A DNA stretch of 7,341 bases from Hyphomicrobiales bacterium (GTDB lineage: Bacteria; Pseudomonadota; Alphaproteobacteria; Rhizobiales; Afifellaceae). Shown one piece after another: positions 1 to 5,394 of this stretch. The stretch is taken from positions 1 to 7,341 of the forward strand of contig JACCSN010000109.1 in the NCBI GenBank assembly GCA_013812985.1. Direction: 5' to 3'. Position numbers and translations under genes: made by a program. Below the pieces are notes generated by a model that made no database searches, was not told the DNA's origin, and saw only the letters and a list, made by a program, of their open reading frames with translations. Numbering within the stretch: position 1 is the first letter of the stretch; every line of letters begins with the position of its first letter.

Positions 1-2
1 CG

Positions 3-545
3 CGGGCGGTGCGCTTCGGCCGCGAGATCTACATCGAGCGCGACGATTTCATGGAGAACCCGCCGAAGAAATACTTCCGCCTGTCACCCGGGCAGGAAGT
101 CCGCCTCCGCTATGCTTATTTTCTTACCTGCCGCGGGGTCGTCAAGAACGGCGCCGGAGAGGTCGTGGAACTGCGCTGCACTTACGATCCCGCGACGCGT
201 GGGGGCAACTCTCCGCCGGACGGGCGAAAGGTCAAGGCGACGCTCCACTGGGTGGCGGGGGCCGATGCGGTTCCGGCCGAGGTCCGTCTCGTCAACCAGC
301 TCTTCCGCAACCGCACCCCCGACACGGCGAACCTCGCCGACGAACTCAATCCGGACTCGCTCGAGGTCTTGACCGGCTGCATGCTTGAACCGGCCGCTCT
401 CGGGGTGAATGAGGACACGCCGATACAATTCGAGCGGCTGGGCTATTTCCGTCGCGATCAGGATTCTTCGCCCGGAAAGCCGGTCTTCGTTCGGACGGTC
501 GGCCTGCGGGACACGTTTGCCAAGTCGCTCGCTCGCGAGCCGTAA
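3..545 (+). CDS. glnS: Glutamine--tRNA ligase, C-terminal part (5' end outside window)
   Basis: This is the last 180 codons of a cytoplasmic class I aminoacyl-tRNA synthetase that charges tRNA-Gln with glutamine. The frame is open from the window edge (…RAVRFGREIYIE), and the gene ends at TAA 543-545. The visible part is the two-beta-barrel anticodon-binding region. Recognisable GlnRS segments in order are REIYIERDDFMENPPKKYFR, SPGQEVRLRYAY, DGRKVKATLHWV, the stretch EVRLVNQLF, NPDSLEVL and, near the end, KPVFVRTVGLRDTFAK. These match the E. coli GlnRS C-terminus closely from memory. GluRS instead has a helical anticodon-binding cage, so gltX is ruled out. The protein stops soon after RTVGLRDTFAK, so there is no C-terminal YqeY fusion. 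The catalytic HIGH and KMSKS regions lie upstream and cannot be checked. Confidence 0.95.
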   Translation, partial: RAVRFGREIYIERDDFMENPPKKYFRLSPGQEVRLRYAYFLTCRGVVKNGAGEVVELRCTYDPATRGGNSPPDGRKVKATLHWVAGADAVPAEVRLVNQLFRNRTPDTANLADELNPDSLEVLTGCMLEPAALGVNEDTPIQFERLGYFRRDQDSSPGKPVFVRTVGLRDTFAKSLAREP

Positions 546-656
546 CGGCGAGGATTGGAGCGTCGCGGCCGGAGGACGTAGGCGTTTTCGGCCGCAATTG
601 GGTTGGAAAGGGGGATGCCAGGAGCGCGGCGCGTCATGTAGCATCGACGCGAGACC
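546..656. other. Intergenic region between glnS and comEC
   Basis: This 111-bp gap holds two inverted repeats but no clear promoter. The first is a perfect 7-bp pair (GCGGCCG at 565-571 and CGGCCGC at 589-595) with a 17-nt spacer. It lies just past the glnS stop. Its only T run (585-588) is inside the loop rather than after the stem, so it is not a classical rho-independent terminator, although it could shape the end of the glnS transcript. The second lies against the comEC start and is listed separately. No strong -35/-10 pair was recognised, so comEC may be read through from glnS. Confidence 0.4.
630..651 (+). repeat. Small inverted repeat covering the comEC ribosome-binding region
   Basis: CGCGTC (630-635) and GACGCG (646-651) form a perfect 6-bp stem with a 10-nt loop, ending 5 nt before the comEC ATG. 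The loop contains an in-frame ATG followed directly by TAG (636-641). No good Shine-Dalgarno sequence is visible outside the stem. The stem could limit ribosome access to comEC, but short GC-rich palindromes are common by chance in a genome like this one. Confidence 0.3.
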
Positions 657-2948
657 ATGCAAGCGCCGAGGGATGCCGTGGAGCCAAGCGTGGCGGCAGG
701 GGCAGGGCGGGAACACGCCGCTTTCGCAGGCGTGCGGCTTGCTGCGCCCTTTCGCCCGCGCTTGATATGGCTCGCCGGGCGGCTCCGCTTCGACCTTCGG
801 ACCTGGCTGGAACGGGAGCTAGCGGAGCGCGCCGGCTTCCAATGGCTGGCGGTGGCCTTCGGTGCCGGCTGCCTCGCCTATTTCGCCTTGCCGCGCGAGC
901 CGCTGCTTGCCGCCCTCCTGACCCCTGCGCTGCTCGGCATGCTCCTGGCGGCTTATGGCTATCGGGCCGGCAGGCTATGGCGGATCGCCAGCGTCGTCGC
1001 GCTTGGCTTGGCCGGGGCTTCCACCGCCAAGCTCCGGGTCGACAGCCTATCCGGGCCGCAGATCGAGCGCCCGTTCGTGACCGAGCTTAGCGGCCGCGTG
1101 ATCCGCCGCGACACGCGCGCCGAACGGCGGCCTCGCTTGGTGCTGGACAACCTGCGGGCGGAGACGCGCGGGGCAGAGACACGCGGGGCAGAGACGTTGC
1201 CTGGCCGCATTCGCCTGAGCCTCGGCGCGAAGCAGGGCTTGCCGCCGCTCGGCGCCAGGATCTCGGTGAAGGCTCGGCTTCTGCCGGTCGCCGGGCCTAC
1301 CGTTCCAGGCGGATATGATCCCCGGCGCGCGGCCTTCTTCGAGGGGATCGGCGGGACCGGATTTGTCCTCGGCGGCTGGCGTGCGCAGGCGCCGCCGGCG
1401 CGCCTCAGCGGGGGGCTTGCCCTCGCACGCGTGCGCGCGGAGGCCGTGCAGCGCATCACGGCGCTGGCGCCGGGCGAGGCCGGCGCTGTCGCGGCGGCGC
1501 TTCTGGTCGGCGAACGCAGCGCGTTGTCAGAGAAGACCAACGAAAGCCTGCGCATTTCCGGGCTCGCTCATATCTTGTCCATTTCCGGCCTGCACATGAT
1601 GCTCATTGCCGGAGCGGCCTTCTTCGCAGTGCGCGCCGCGCTGGCGTTGTCGCCGACGCTCGCCCTGACGCGGCCGATCCGCAAATGGGCCGCCGTGGCC
1701 GCACTCATCGTGGTCACCGTCTACCTGGCGCTTTCAGGCGGCGGCGTCGCTACCGTCCGCGCCTATGTGATGGCCGTTGTGATGTTCGCGGCGATTCTGG
1801 TCGACCGGCCGCCGATCTCGATGCGCAACCTGGCCATCGCCGCCTTTGTCGTGCTGGCGACCGAGCCGGAGAGCGTTACCGAGCCAGGGTTTCAGATGTC
1901 GTTCTCCGCAGTCGCCGCGCTGATCGCCGCCTGGGACGTTTGGCAGGATCGGCGGAGACGCCGCCTGGTGGACGAGGACGCTCTGCCGGGCCTGCGCATG
2001 CTCCGCTTCATTGGACGCGCGGTGTTCGGTGTTGCCTTGACGTCGTTGGTCGCCGGCCTCGCGACCGCCCCGTTCGCCGCCTACCATTTCGAGCGCGCTG
2101 CCACCTACTCGCTCCTCGGCAACCTGCTTGCCGCCCCGCTCGTCTCCGCGATCATCATGCCTTTCGGGCTCATGACGCTGCTAATCATGCCAATCGGGCT
2201 GGAGGCGCTGCCGCTGGCGGTCATGGTCTGGGGCATTGACGCGCTGCTGTGGGTTTCCGATTGGGTAGCCAGCCTGCCCGGCGCAGACCTCGCTGCGCCC
2301 CGTATTTCAGCGTTGAGCCTCATCCTTATGTCGGCCGGCCTGCTTTGGCTGTGCCTCTGGCGCCTGCGATGGCGGCTTCTCGGGATACCCGCGATCGGCC
2401 TCGGGCTGGTTCTCGTGCCTGTGCTCGACAGCCGGTCGGACATCTTGGTTGCTCCGGACGGAACGGCGGTAGCGGTACGGGACGCTGGCGGGGTGCTTCG
2501 GGTGTCGGGAGCGCGCGCCGGATCCTATGTGGTCGAGCAGTTCCTTGATGAAGAAGGCGCGCAGGCTCCGGATGCGGCGGGCCTGCGAAATGGCGTCCGC
2601 TGCGACGAGCTGGCCTGCATCCTGCCCTCATTCGGGGCTCTGGAGGTGGCGCACGTCCGCGACCCGGTCGCCTTCGCCGAGGATTGCCGCCGCGTCGACA
2701 TCATTGTGACACCGCTCCGGGCGCCGGCCGATTGTCAGGCCATGCTCGTGATCGACGCCAAACGCCTGGAGCACTTCGGCGCGCACGCCGTGCGTATCGT
2801 TTCGGATCAAGGTGAGCCGCAATTCGACCTCACGGCTGAGCGCTCCGCCTTTTCAAGACCGTGGCAGACAGGCAGCGGCGTTAAGAATGGTCAAAACGAG
2901 GCCCCTAGTACTTCCGCAAAAGGCCGGTCAGCCGCCCCTGGATCCTGA
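657..2948 (+). CDS. comEC: ComEC/Rec2 family DNA-uptake channel protein, without the usual C-terminal metallo-hydrolase motif
   Basis: This is a 763-residue polytopic inner-membrane protein predicted to carry single-stranded DNA across the membrane in natural transformation. Residues ~60-125 hold the first membrane segments. Residues ~130-245 form a soluble OB-like DUF4131 region containing [18 protein letters not shown] (218-235). Residues ~273-575 are the Competence domain, with [18 protein letters not shown] (273-290), the hallmark [13 protein letters not shown] (302-314), an RAY segment (368-370) and [12 protein letters not shown] (411-422), plus many hydrophobic helices. The soluble tail (~595-740) has four cysteines (649, 654, 677, 693). 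It lacks the HxHxDH motif of the metallo-beta-lactamase-like domain of long ComEC proteins, as I recall for many alphaproteobacterial homologues. An in-frame TAG at 639-641 makes ATG 657 the first possible ATG. Its ribosome-binding site is weak, so GTG 678 or 690 remains possible. The 3' end overlaps lexA by 44 bp on the opposite strand. Confidence 0.92.
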   Translation: MQAPRDAVEPSVAAGAGREHAAFAGVRLAAPFRPRLIWLAGRLRFDLRTWLERELAERAGFQWLAVAFGAGCLAYFALPREPLLAALLTPALLGMLLAAYGYRAGRLWRIASVVALGLAGASTAKLRVDSLSGPQIERPFVTELSGRVIRRDTRAERRPRLVLDNLRAETRGAETRGAETLPGRIRLSLGAKQGLPPLGARISVKARLLPVAGPTVPGGYDPRRAAFFEGIGGTGFVLGGWRAQAPPARLSGGLALARVRAEAVQRITALAPGEAGAVAAALLVGERSALSEKTNESLRISGLAHILSISGLHMMLIAGAAFFAVRAALALSPTLALTRPIRKWAAVAALIVVTVYLALSGGGVATVRAYVMAVVMFAAILVDRPPISMRNLAIAAFVVLATEPESVTEPGFQMSFSAVAALIAAWDVWQDRRRRRLVDEDALPGLRMLRFIGRAVFGVALTSLVAGLATAPFAAYHFERAATYSLLGNLLAAPLVSAIIMPFGLMTLLIMPIGLEALPLAVMVWGIDALLWVSDWVASLPGADLAAPRISALSLILMSAGLLWLCLWRLRWRLLGIPAIGLGLVLVPVLDSRSDILVAPDGTAVAVRDAGGVLRVSGARAGSYVVEQFLDEEGAQAPDAAGLRNGVRCDELACILPSFGALEVAHVRDPVAFAEDCRRVDIIVTPLRAPADCQAMLVIDAKRLEHFGAHAVRIVSDQGEPQFDLTAERSAFSRPWQTGSGVKNGQNEAPSTSAKGRSAAPGS
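1158..1196 (+). repeat. 15-bp in-frame tandem repeat inside comEC
   Basis: Two full copies (1158-1172 and 1173-1187, differing at two bases) and a 9-bp third copy (1188-1196) encode [13 protein letters not shown], ComEC residues 168-180. The unit is five codons long, so gain or loss of a copy keeps the frame. It lies in the predicted extracytoplasmic soluble region, probably in a loop between beta strands. Confidence 0.75.
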
Positions 2949-3633
2949 CTCGGTCAGGCCCGAAGATCCGAGTCTCGTACGCCGGATTTGCTGCTTCGAG
3001 CGCGAGCGAAGCGCCCTTGCGGCGCAGCCGCTTCAGCGTCGCCTCCTCGTCGTCGATCAGCGCCACGACGATGTCGCCCGTATTGGCGGTGTCCTGCTTC
3101 TTGATGATCACCGTGTCGCCGTCGAAGATCCCCGCCTCGATCATCGAATCCCCGCGCACCTCGAGGGCGAAATGCTCACCCCCGGCCAGCATTTCCGGAG
3201 GGACCACGATCGTGTGGCTCTGATTCTGGATGGCCGAGATCGGCACGCCCGCCGCGATCCGGCCCATGACCGGGATCGAGACAGGATCGATCGCCGGCTC
3301 GTCCTGCCTGACCCGCTCGTCCTGCCGCGGCGGCGGCTCGGGCGCTTTCCCAAGCCGCCCCTCTATGACGTTCGGGCGAAAACCGCGCTGCCGCAAGCTG
3401 GCGAAGCTCGGGTTGACCGCCTCGGGCAGCCGCACCACCTCCAGCGCGCGCGCCCGGTTTGGAAGGCGCCGAATGAAGCCGCGTTCCTCCAGAGCCGTGA
3501 TTAGGCGGTGGATCCCGGATTTCGACCGGAGATCCAACGCATCCTTCATTTCATCGAACGAAGGCGGCACGCCGCTCTCCTTCAGCCGCTCGTTGATGAA
3601 CAGCAGCAATTCCAGTTGCTTGCGCGTCAGCAT
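2905..3633 (-). CDS. lexA: LexA repressor (SOS regulator, S24 autoprotease)
   Basis: This 242-residue cytoplasmic repressor blocks SOS genes and cleaves itself when RecA filaments form on single-stranded DNA. Residues 1-65 are the winged-helix DNA-binding domain: [28 protein letters not shown], then the recognition-helix region [18 protein letters not shown]. Residues ~66-118 are a Pro- and charge-rich linker, longer than that of E. coli LexA (202 residues in total) and usual in alphaproteobacteria. The rest is the peptidase S24 domain. The cleavage site is Ala128-Gly129 in GRIAAGVPI, the nucleophile is Ser163 in [10 protein letters not shown], and the general base is Lys201 in EATLKRLRR. All are intact, so the protein should be cleavable. 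An in-frame TTG at 3672 would add 13 residues, but family members start at MLTRKQ, so ATG 3633 was chosen. The stop lies inside the comEC 3' end. Confidence 0.97.
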   Translation of the reverse strand: MLTRKQLELLLFINERLKESGVPPSFDEMKDALDLRSKSGIHRLITALEERGFIRRLPNRARALEVVRLPEAVNPSFASLRQRGFRPNVIEGRLGKAPEPPPRQDERVRQDEPAIDPVSIPVMGRIAAGVPISAIQNQSHTIVVPPEMLAGGEHFALEVRGDSMIEAGIFDGDTVIIKKQDTANTGDIVVALIDDEEATLKRLRRKGASLALEAANPAYETRIFGPDRVRIQGRLTGLLRKY

Positions 3634-3666
3634 CGTATCAGGGCCTGCATGGCTGGCGTGTCTCGT

Positions 3667-3681
3667 GGACAAAACACGAAC
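3667..3681 (-). promoter_or_regulatory. Second, imperfect LexA box in the lexA leader
   Basis: On the minus strand this reads GTTC-GTGTTTT-GTCC, one base away from GTTC-N7-GTTC. It is 10 bp from the perfect box and in the opposite orientation, with 25 bp between centres. The same stretch lies inside a 7-bp inverted repeat (GTCTCGT at 3660-3666 and ACGAGAC at 3680-3686). It could be a weaker second LexA site giving graded autorepression, or simply a coincidence. Confidence 0.45.
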
Positions 3682-3691
3682 GAGACTACAT

Positions 3692-3706
3692 GTTCACCCA
3701 GTGTTC
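3692..3706 (-). promoter_or_regulatory. LexA operator (SOS box), perfect match
   Basis: The + strand reads GTTCACCCAGTGTTC, an exact GTTC-N7-GTTC; in the lexA direction it is GAAC-N7-GAAC. This is the direct-repeat operator known for alphaproteobacterial LexA. It lies 59-73 bp upstream of the lexA ATG. It also falls between a possible -35 (TTGCGG, 3706-3711, minus strand) and a possible -10 (TAGTCT, 3683-3688) spaced by 17 bp, where bound LexA would block RNA polymerase. The operator is a strong call; the two promoter boxes match the consensus poorly and are tentative. Confidence 0.88.
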
Positions 3707-3823
3707 CGCAAGAGGCGTTAATTTCGCCTGAATGCGGGCGTGGTGGAGGCGGAATAATGACTTGGCGCCTGATCAAGGTTCCATCGTGATGCGATTAGCG
3801 GACGAGCGTTTCCAGAACTGGAT

Positions 3824-3829
3824 GGTGGA
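3824..3829 (+). promoter_or_regulatory. Probable ribosome-binding site of azlC
   Basis: GGTGGA lies 6 nt before ATG 3836. The alternative in-frame ATG at 3860 (residue 9) has no purine-rich sequence before it, so this site favours the upstream start. Confidence 0.5.
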
Positions 3830-3835
3830 CGACGC

Positions 3836-4579
3836 ATGGCCGATCGCCGCGCCGCATCCATGACCGCTTCCGGGATTGCGCATTCGCGCTGGGTTCTGCG
3901 CGGCATGCGCGGCGTCGTGTCGGCGCCGGCGGCTATCCTGCTCCTGTCAATGGCGGGATTCGGCGTGCTCTGCCGCGAGGCGGGGCTGAGCCTCGGGCAG
4001 GCCATGTTCGCCACCGCCGCGATCTGGGCGCTGCCGAGCCAGGTCGTTCTGGTCGGCGCGATCGCCAGCGGGGCGGCGCTGCCGACAGCCGCCCTCAGCG
4101 TGGCGCTCTCGGCCATCCGTTTCGTTCCCATGCTGGCGTCCTGGGTTCCGATGGTGCGCGGAGCGCGGACAAAAAGGTGGCAGCTGCTGGCCCTCAGCCA
4201 CTTCGTGGCCGTGACCTCCTGGGTCGTCTCCGCTCTCCATCTTCCAAAGCTGCCGGGCGAGGCCCGATTGCCGTATTTCGCCGGATTCGCCCTGACGCTC
4301 ACATCGGCGGGCACGCTCGTCACCGGATTGAGCTTCGCGCTGGCCGGCGCGCTGCCCCCGATCCTCGCCGGCACCTTGTTCTTCCTTACACCGATCTATT
4401 TCCTGACCGCGCTGACCGCCTCCGCGCGGCTTCAAGCGGAGCGGTTGGCGCTCGGCGCCGGTCTCCTGCTCGGCCCGCTCTTCCGCCTGTCCGGCCTGCC
4501 GCTCGATCTGGTGTGGGCGGGGCTCGTCGGAGGTTCGCTCGCCTATATCGGCCACAGGATTCTGGCACGGCGAGCATGA
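3836..4579 (+). CDS. azlC: AzlC family branched-chain amino acid exporter, large subunit
   Basis: This 247-residue inner-membrane protein is expected to act with the small subunit AzlD to export branched-chain or related amino acids, as AzlCD of Bacillus and YgaZH of E. coli do. Its length matches YgaZ (about 245). Features in order: a basic cytoplasmic N-terminus (RGMRGVVSAPAAI, 22-34), a first helix with GFGVLCREAGLSLGQAMFAT (41-60), the signature-like WALPSQVVLVGAIASG (64-79), AIRFVPMLASWVPMVRG (93-109), then further hydrophobic helices around 118-135, 147-170, 173-195, 204-218 and 224-240. WALPSQ replaces the more usual FAGASQ-type signature, so the substrate may differ from valine or leucine. 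The stop codon overlaps the azlD start. It is transcribed away from lexA, and the LexA boxes are about 130-170 bp upstream of this start. The family call is firm; the transported substrate is inferred. Confidence 0.87.
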   Translation: MADRRAASMTASGIAHSRWVLRGMRGVVSAPAAILLLSMAGFGVLCREAGLSLGQAMFATAAIWALPSQVVLVGAIASGAALPTAALSVALSAIRFVPMLASWVPMVRGARTKRWQLLALSHFVAVTSWVVSALHLPKLPGEARLPYFAGFALTLTSAGTLVTGLSFALAGALPPILAGTLFFLTPIYFLTALTASARLQAERLALGAGLLLGPLFRLSGLPLDLVWAGLVGGSLAYIGHRILARRA

Positions 4580-4935
4580 CGCTGACCTTCGACAGCTTTC
4601 AGTCGGACTGGTGGCCGTATCTCTTCATTCTCCTCGCCGGGACTTTGGCGACGGAGATCTGGCGCTGGCTCGGCGTGTTTGTCGGCGGCGCGCTTGGTGA
4701 GGGCAGCGAGGGCCTCGTCTTCGTGAAGGCGGTCGCGACCGCGCTGGTGGCGAGCGTCGTGGGCCAGCTGATCGTTTTCCCGACCGGCGAGCTCGCGGCG
4801 ACCCCGCTCATGCTCAGGATCGCCGCGGCGGCGCTGGGCTGGCTGGCGTTCTGGTTCTCCCGGAAATCCGTGCTGGTCGGCGTGCTGGCGGCCGAGGCGA
4901 TCCTGCTCGGCGGCTGGCTCCTGACCGGCGAGTGA
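4576..4935 (+). CDS. azlD: AzlD family branched-chain amino acid exporter, small subunit
   Basis: This 119-residue membrane protein is the expected partner of AzlC. The start codon shares ATGA (4576-4579) with the azlC stop, so the two are translationally coupled. The same frame is open further upstream inside azlC, but the overlap start gives the normal AzlD length. Four hydrophobic segments are visible: 13-39 (PYLFILLAGTLATEIWRWLG is the N-terminal hallmark region, 14-33), 46-68, 76-94 and 98-117. AzlD proteins are poorly conserved. The call rests on size, the membrane pattern, the early ATEIWR segment and the fixed position after azlC. The gene ends 21 bp from the convergent HIT gene, with no terminator hairpin visible between them. 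Confidence 0.85.
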   Translation: MTLTFDSFQSDWWPYLFILLAGTLATEIWRWLGVFVGGALGEGSEGLVFVKAVATALVASVVGQLIVFPTGELAATPLMLRIAAAALGWLAFWFSRKSVLVGVLAAEAILLGGWLLTGE

Positions 4936-4956
4936 AGCGTGGCAGGGCAGGGCCGA

Positions 4957-5394
4957 TCAGGCCGATCCGCCCAGCGCCGCTTTGATCTTGAACGCCTGAT
5001 CCGAAAGGAGCTCGCCGTCAGCCATCTTGCCGAAATGCGACCGCAGCGGCGCGCCTTCGAAGCGGGGGATCACGTGCACATGCGTATGCAAGACCGTCTG
5101 GCCGCCGGCCGGCTCGGCATAGTTGAAGATCGTGACGCCTTGTGCGTCAAACGCCTTCATGACCGCGCGGGCGATCCGCTGGACGGTCACCATGACGGCC
5201 TGCAGCTCATGCGGCCCGATGTCGAGGATGTTGCGGGACGATGACTTTGGAATGACCAGCGTATGGCCTTCGCCTTGCGGCATGACATCCATGATGGCGA
5301 TCGTGTGCTCGTCTTCGTAGACCTTGTGAGCTGGAACCTCGCCTCGGATAATCTTGGCGAAGATATTCTGATCGTCATAGGCAGGGCCGCTCAT
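4957..5394 (-). CDS. HIT family (Hint-like) nucleotide hydrolase or transferase
   Basis: This 145-residue cytoplasmic protein belongs to the histidine-triad superfamily, whose members hydrolyse nucleoside phosphoramidates, aminoacyl-AMP or dinucleoside polyphosphates through a covalent nucleotidyl-histidine. Landmarks are NIFAKIIRGEVPAHKVYED (10-28), the substrate-pocket strand AIMDVMPQGEGHTLVIPK (33-50), and the catalytic triad HTHVHVIPR (103-111), with His103, His105 and His107 all present. The preceding GGQTVLH stretch is typical of bacterial Hint proteins. Its length is normal for the family. The start is set by an ATGA overlap with the upstream acyltransferase stop (5391-5394) and a good Shine-Dalgarno sequence. 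The fold and active site are certain; the natural substrate cannot be read from the sequence. Confidence 0.94.
   Translation of the reverse strand: MSGPAYDDQNIFAKIIRGEVPAHKVYEDEHTIAIMDVMPQGEGHTLVIPKSSSRNILDIGPHELQAVMVTVQRIARAVMKAFDAQGVTIFNYAEPAGGQTVLHTHVHVIPRFEGAPLRSHFGKMADGELLSDQAFKIKAALGGSA

Larger units (their letters stand above)
3634..3835. other. Divergent control region between lexA and azlC
   Basis: This 202-bp gap is the longest non-coding stretch here. The lexA side (3660-3711) holds the two LexA boxes, an inverted repeat and a tentative lexA promoter. The azlC side has no convincing promoter. AATAAT at 3753-3758 resembles a -10 but has no good -35, and TTGGCG at 3762-3767 resembles a -35 but has no good -10 at 17 bp. 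No transcription terminator, riboswitch fold or Leu/Ile/Val-rich leader peptide was found. Confidence 0.5.

Noticed and set aside
565..595. The 7-bp GC inverted repeat as a rho-independent terminator of glnS
   Set aside because: The T run is in the loop, no U tract follows the stem, and the spacer is long at 17 nt.
84..716. A 210-codon minus-strand frame across glnS and the gap
   Set aside because: It is rich in Arg, Pro and His and is antisense to conserved GlnRS sequence; it is a GC-bias shadow.
2812..3504. A 230-codon + strand frame opposite lexA
   Set aside because: It is antisense to an intact lexA with all catalytic residues, and it is rich in Arg, Asp and His with no recognisable motif.
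3634..3672. LexA extended N-terminally by 13 residues from TTG 3672
   Set aside because: The family starts at MLTRKQ, and the extension would bring translation almost onto the operator; ATG 3633 is the better start.
3789..3863. A 24-codon reading frame before azlC (MRLADERFQNWMVDDAWPIA…), a possible leader peptide
   Set aside because: It has only one each of Leu, Ile and Val, no attenuator hairpins follow it, and it overlaps the azlC start in another frame.
4177..4575. The in-frame upstream extension of azlD inside azlC as a longer AzlD
   Set aside because: That part is the azlC gene read in another frame; the ATGA start gives the expected AzlD size.
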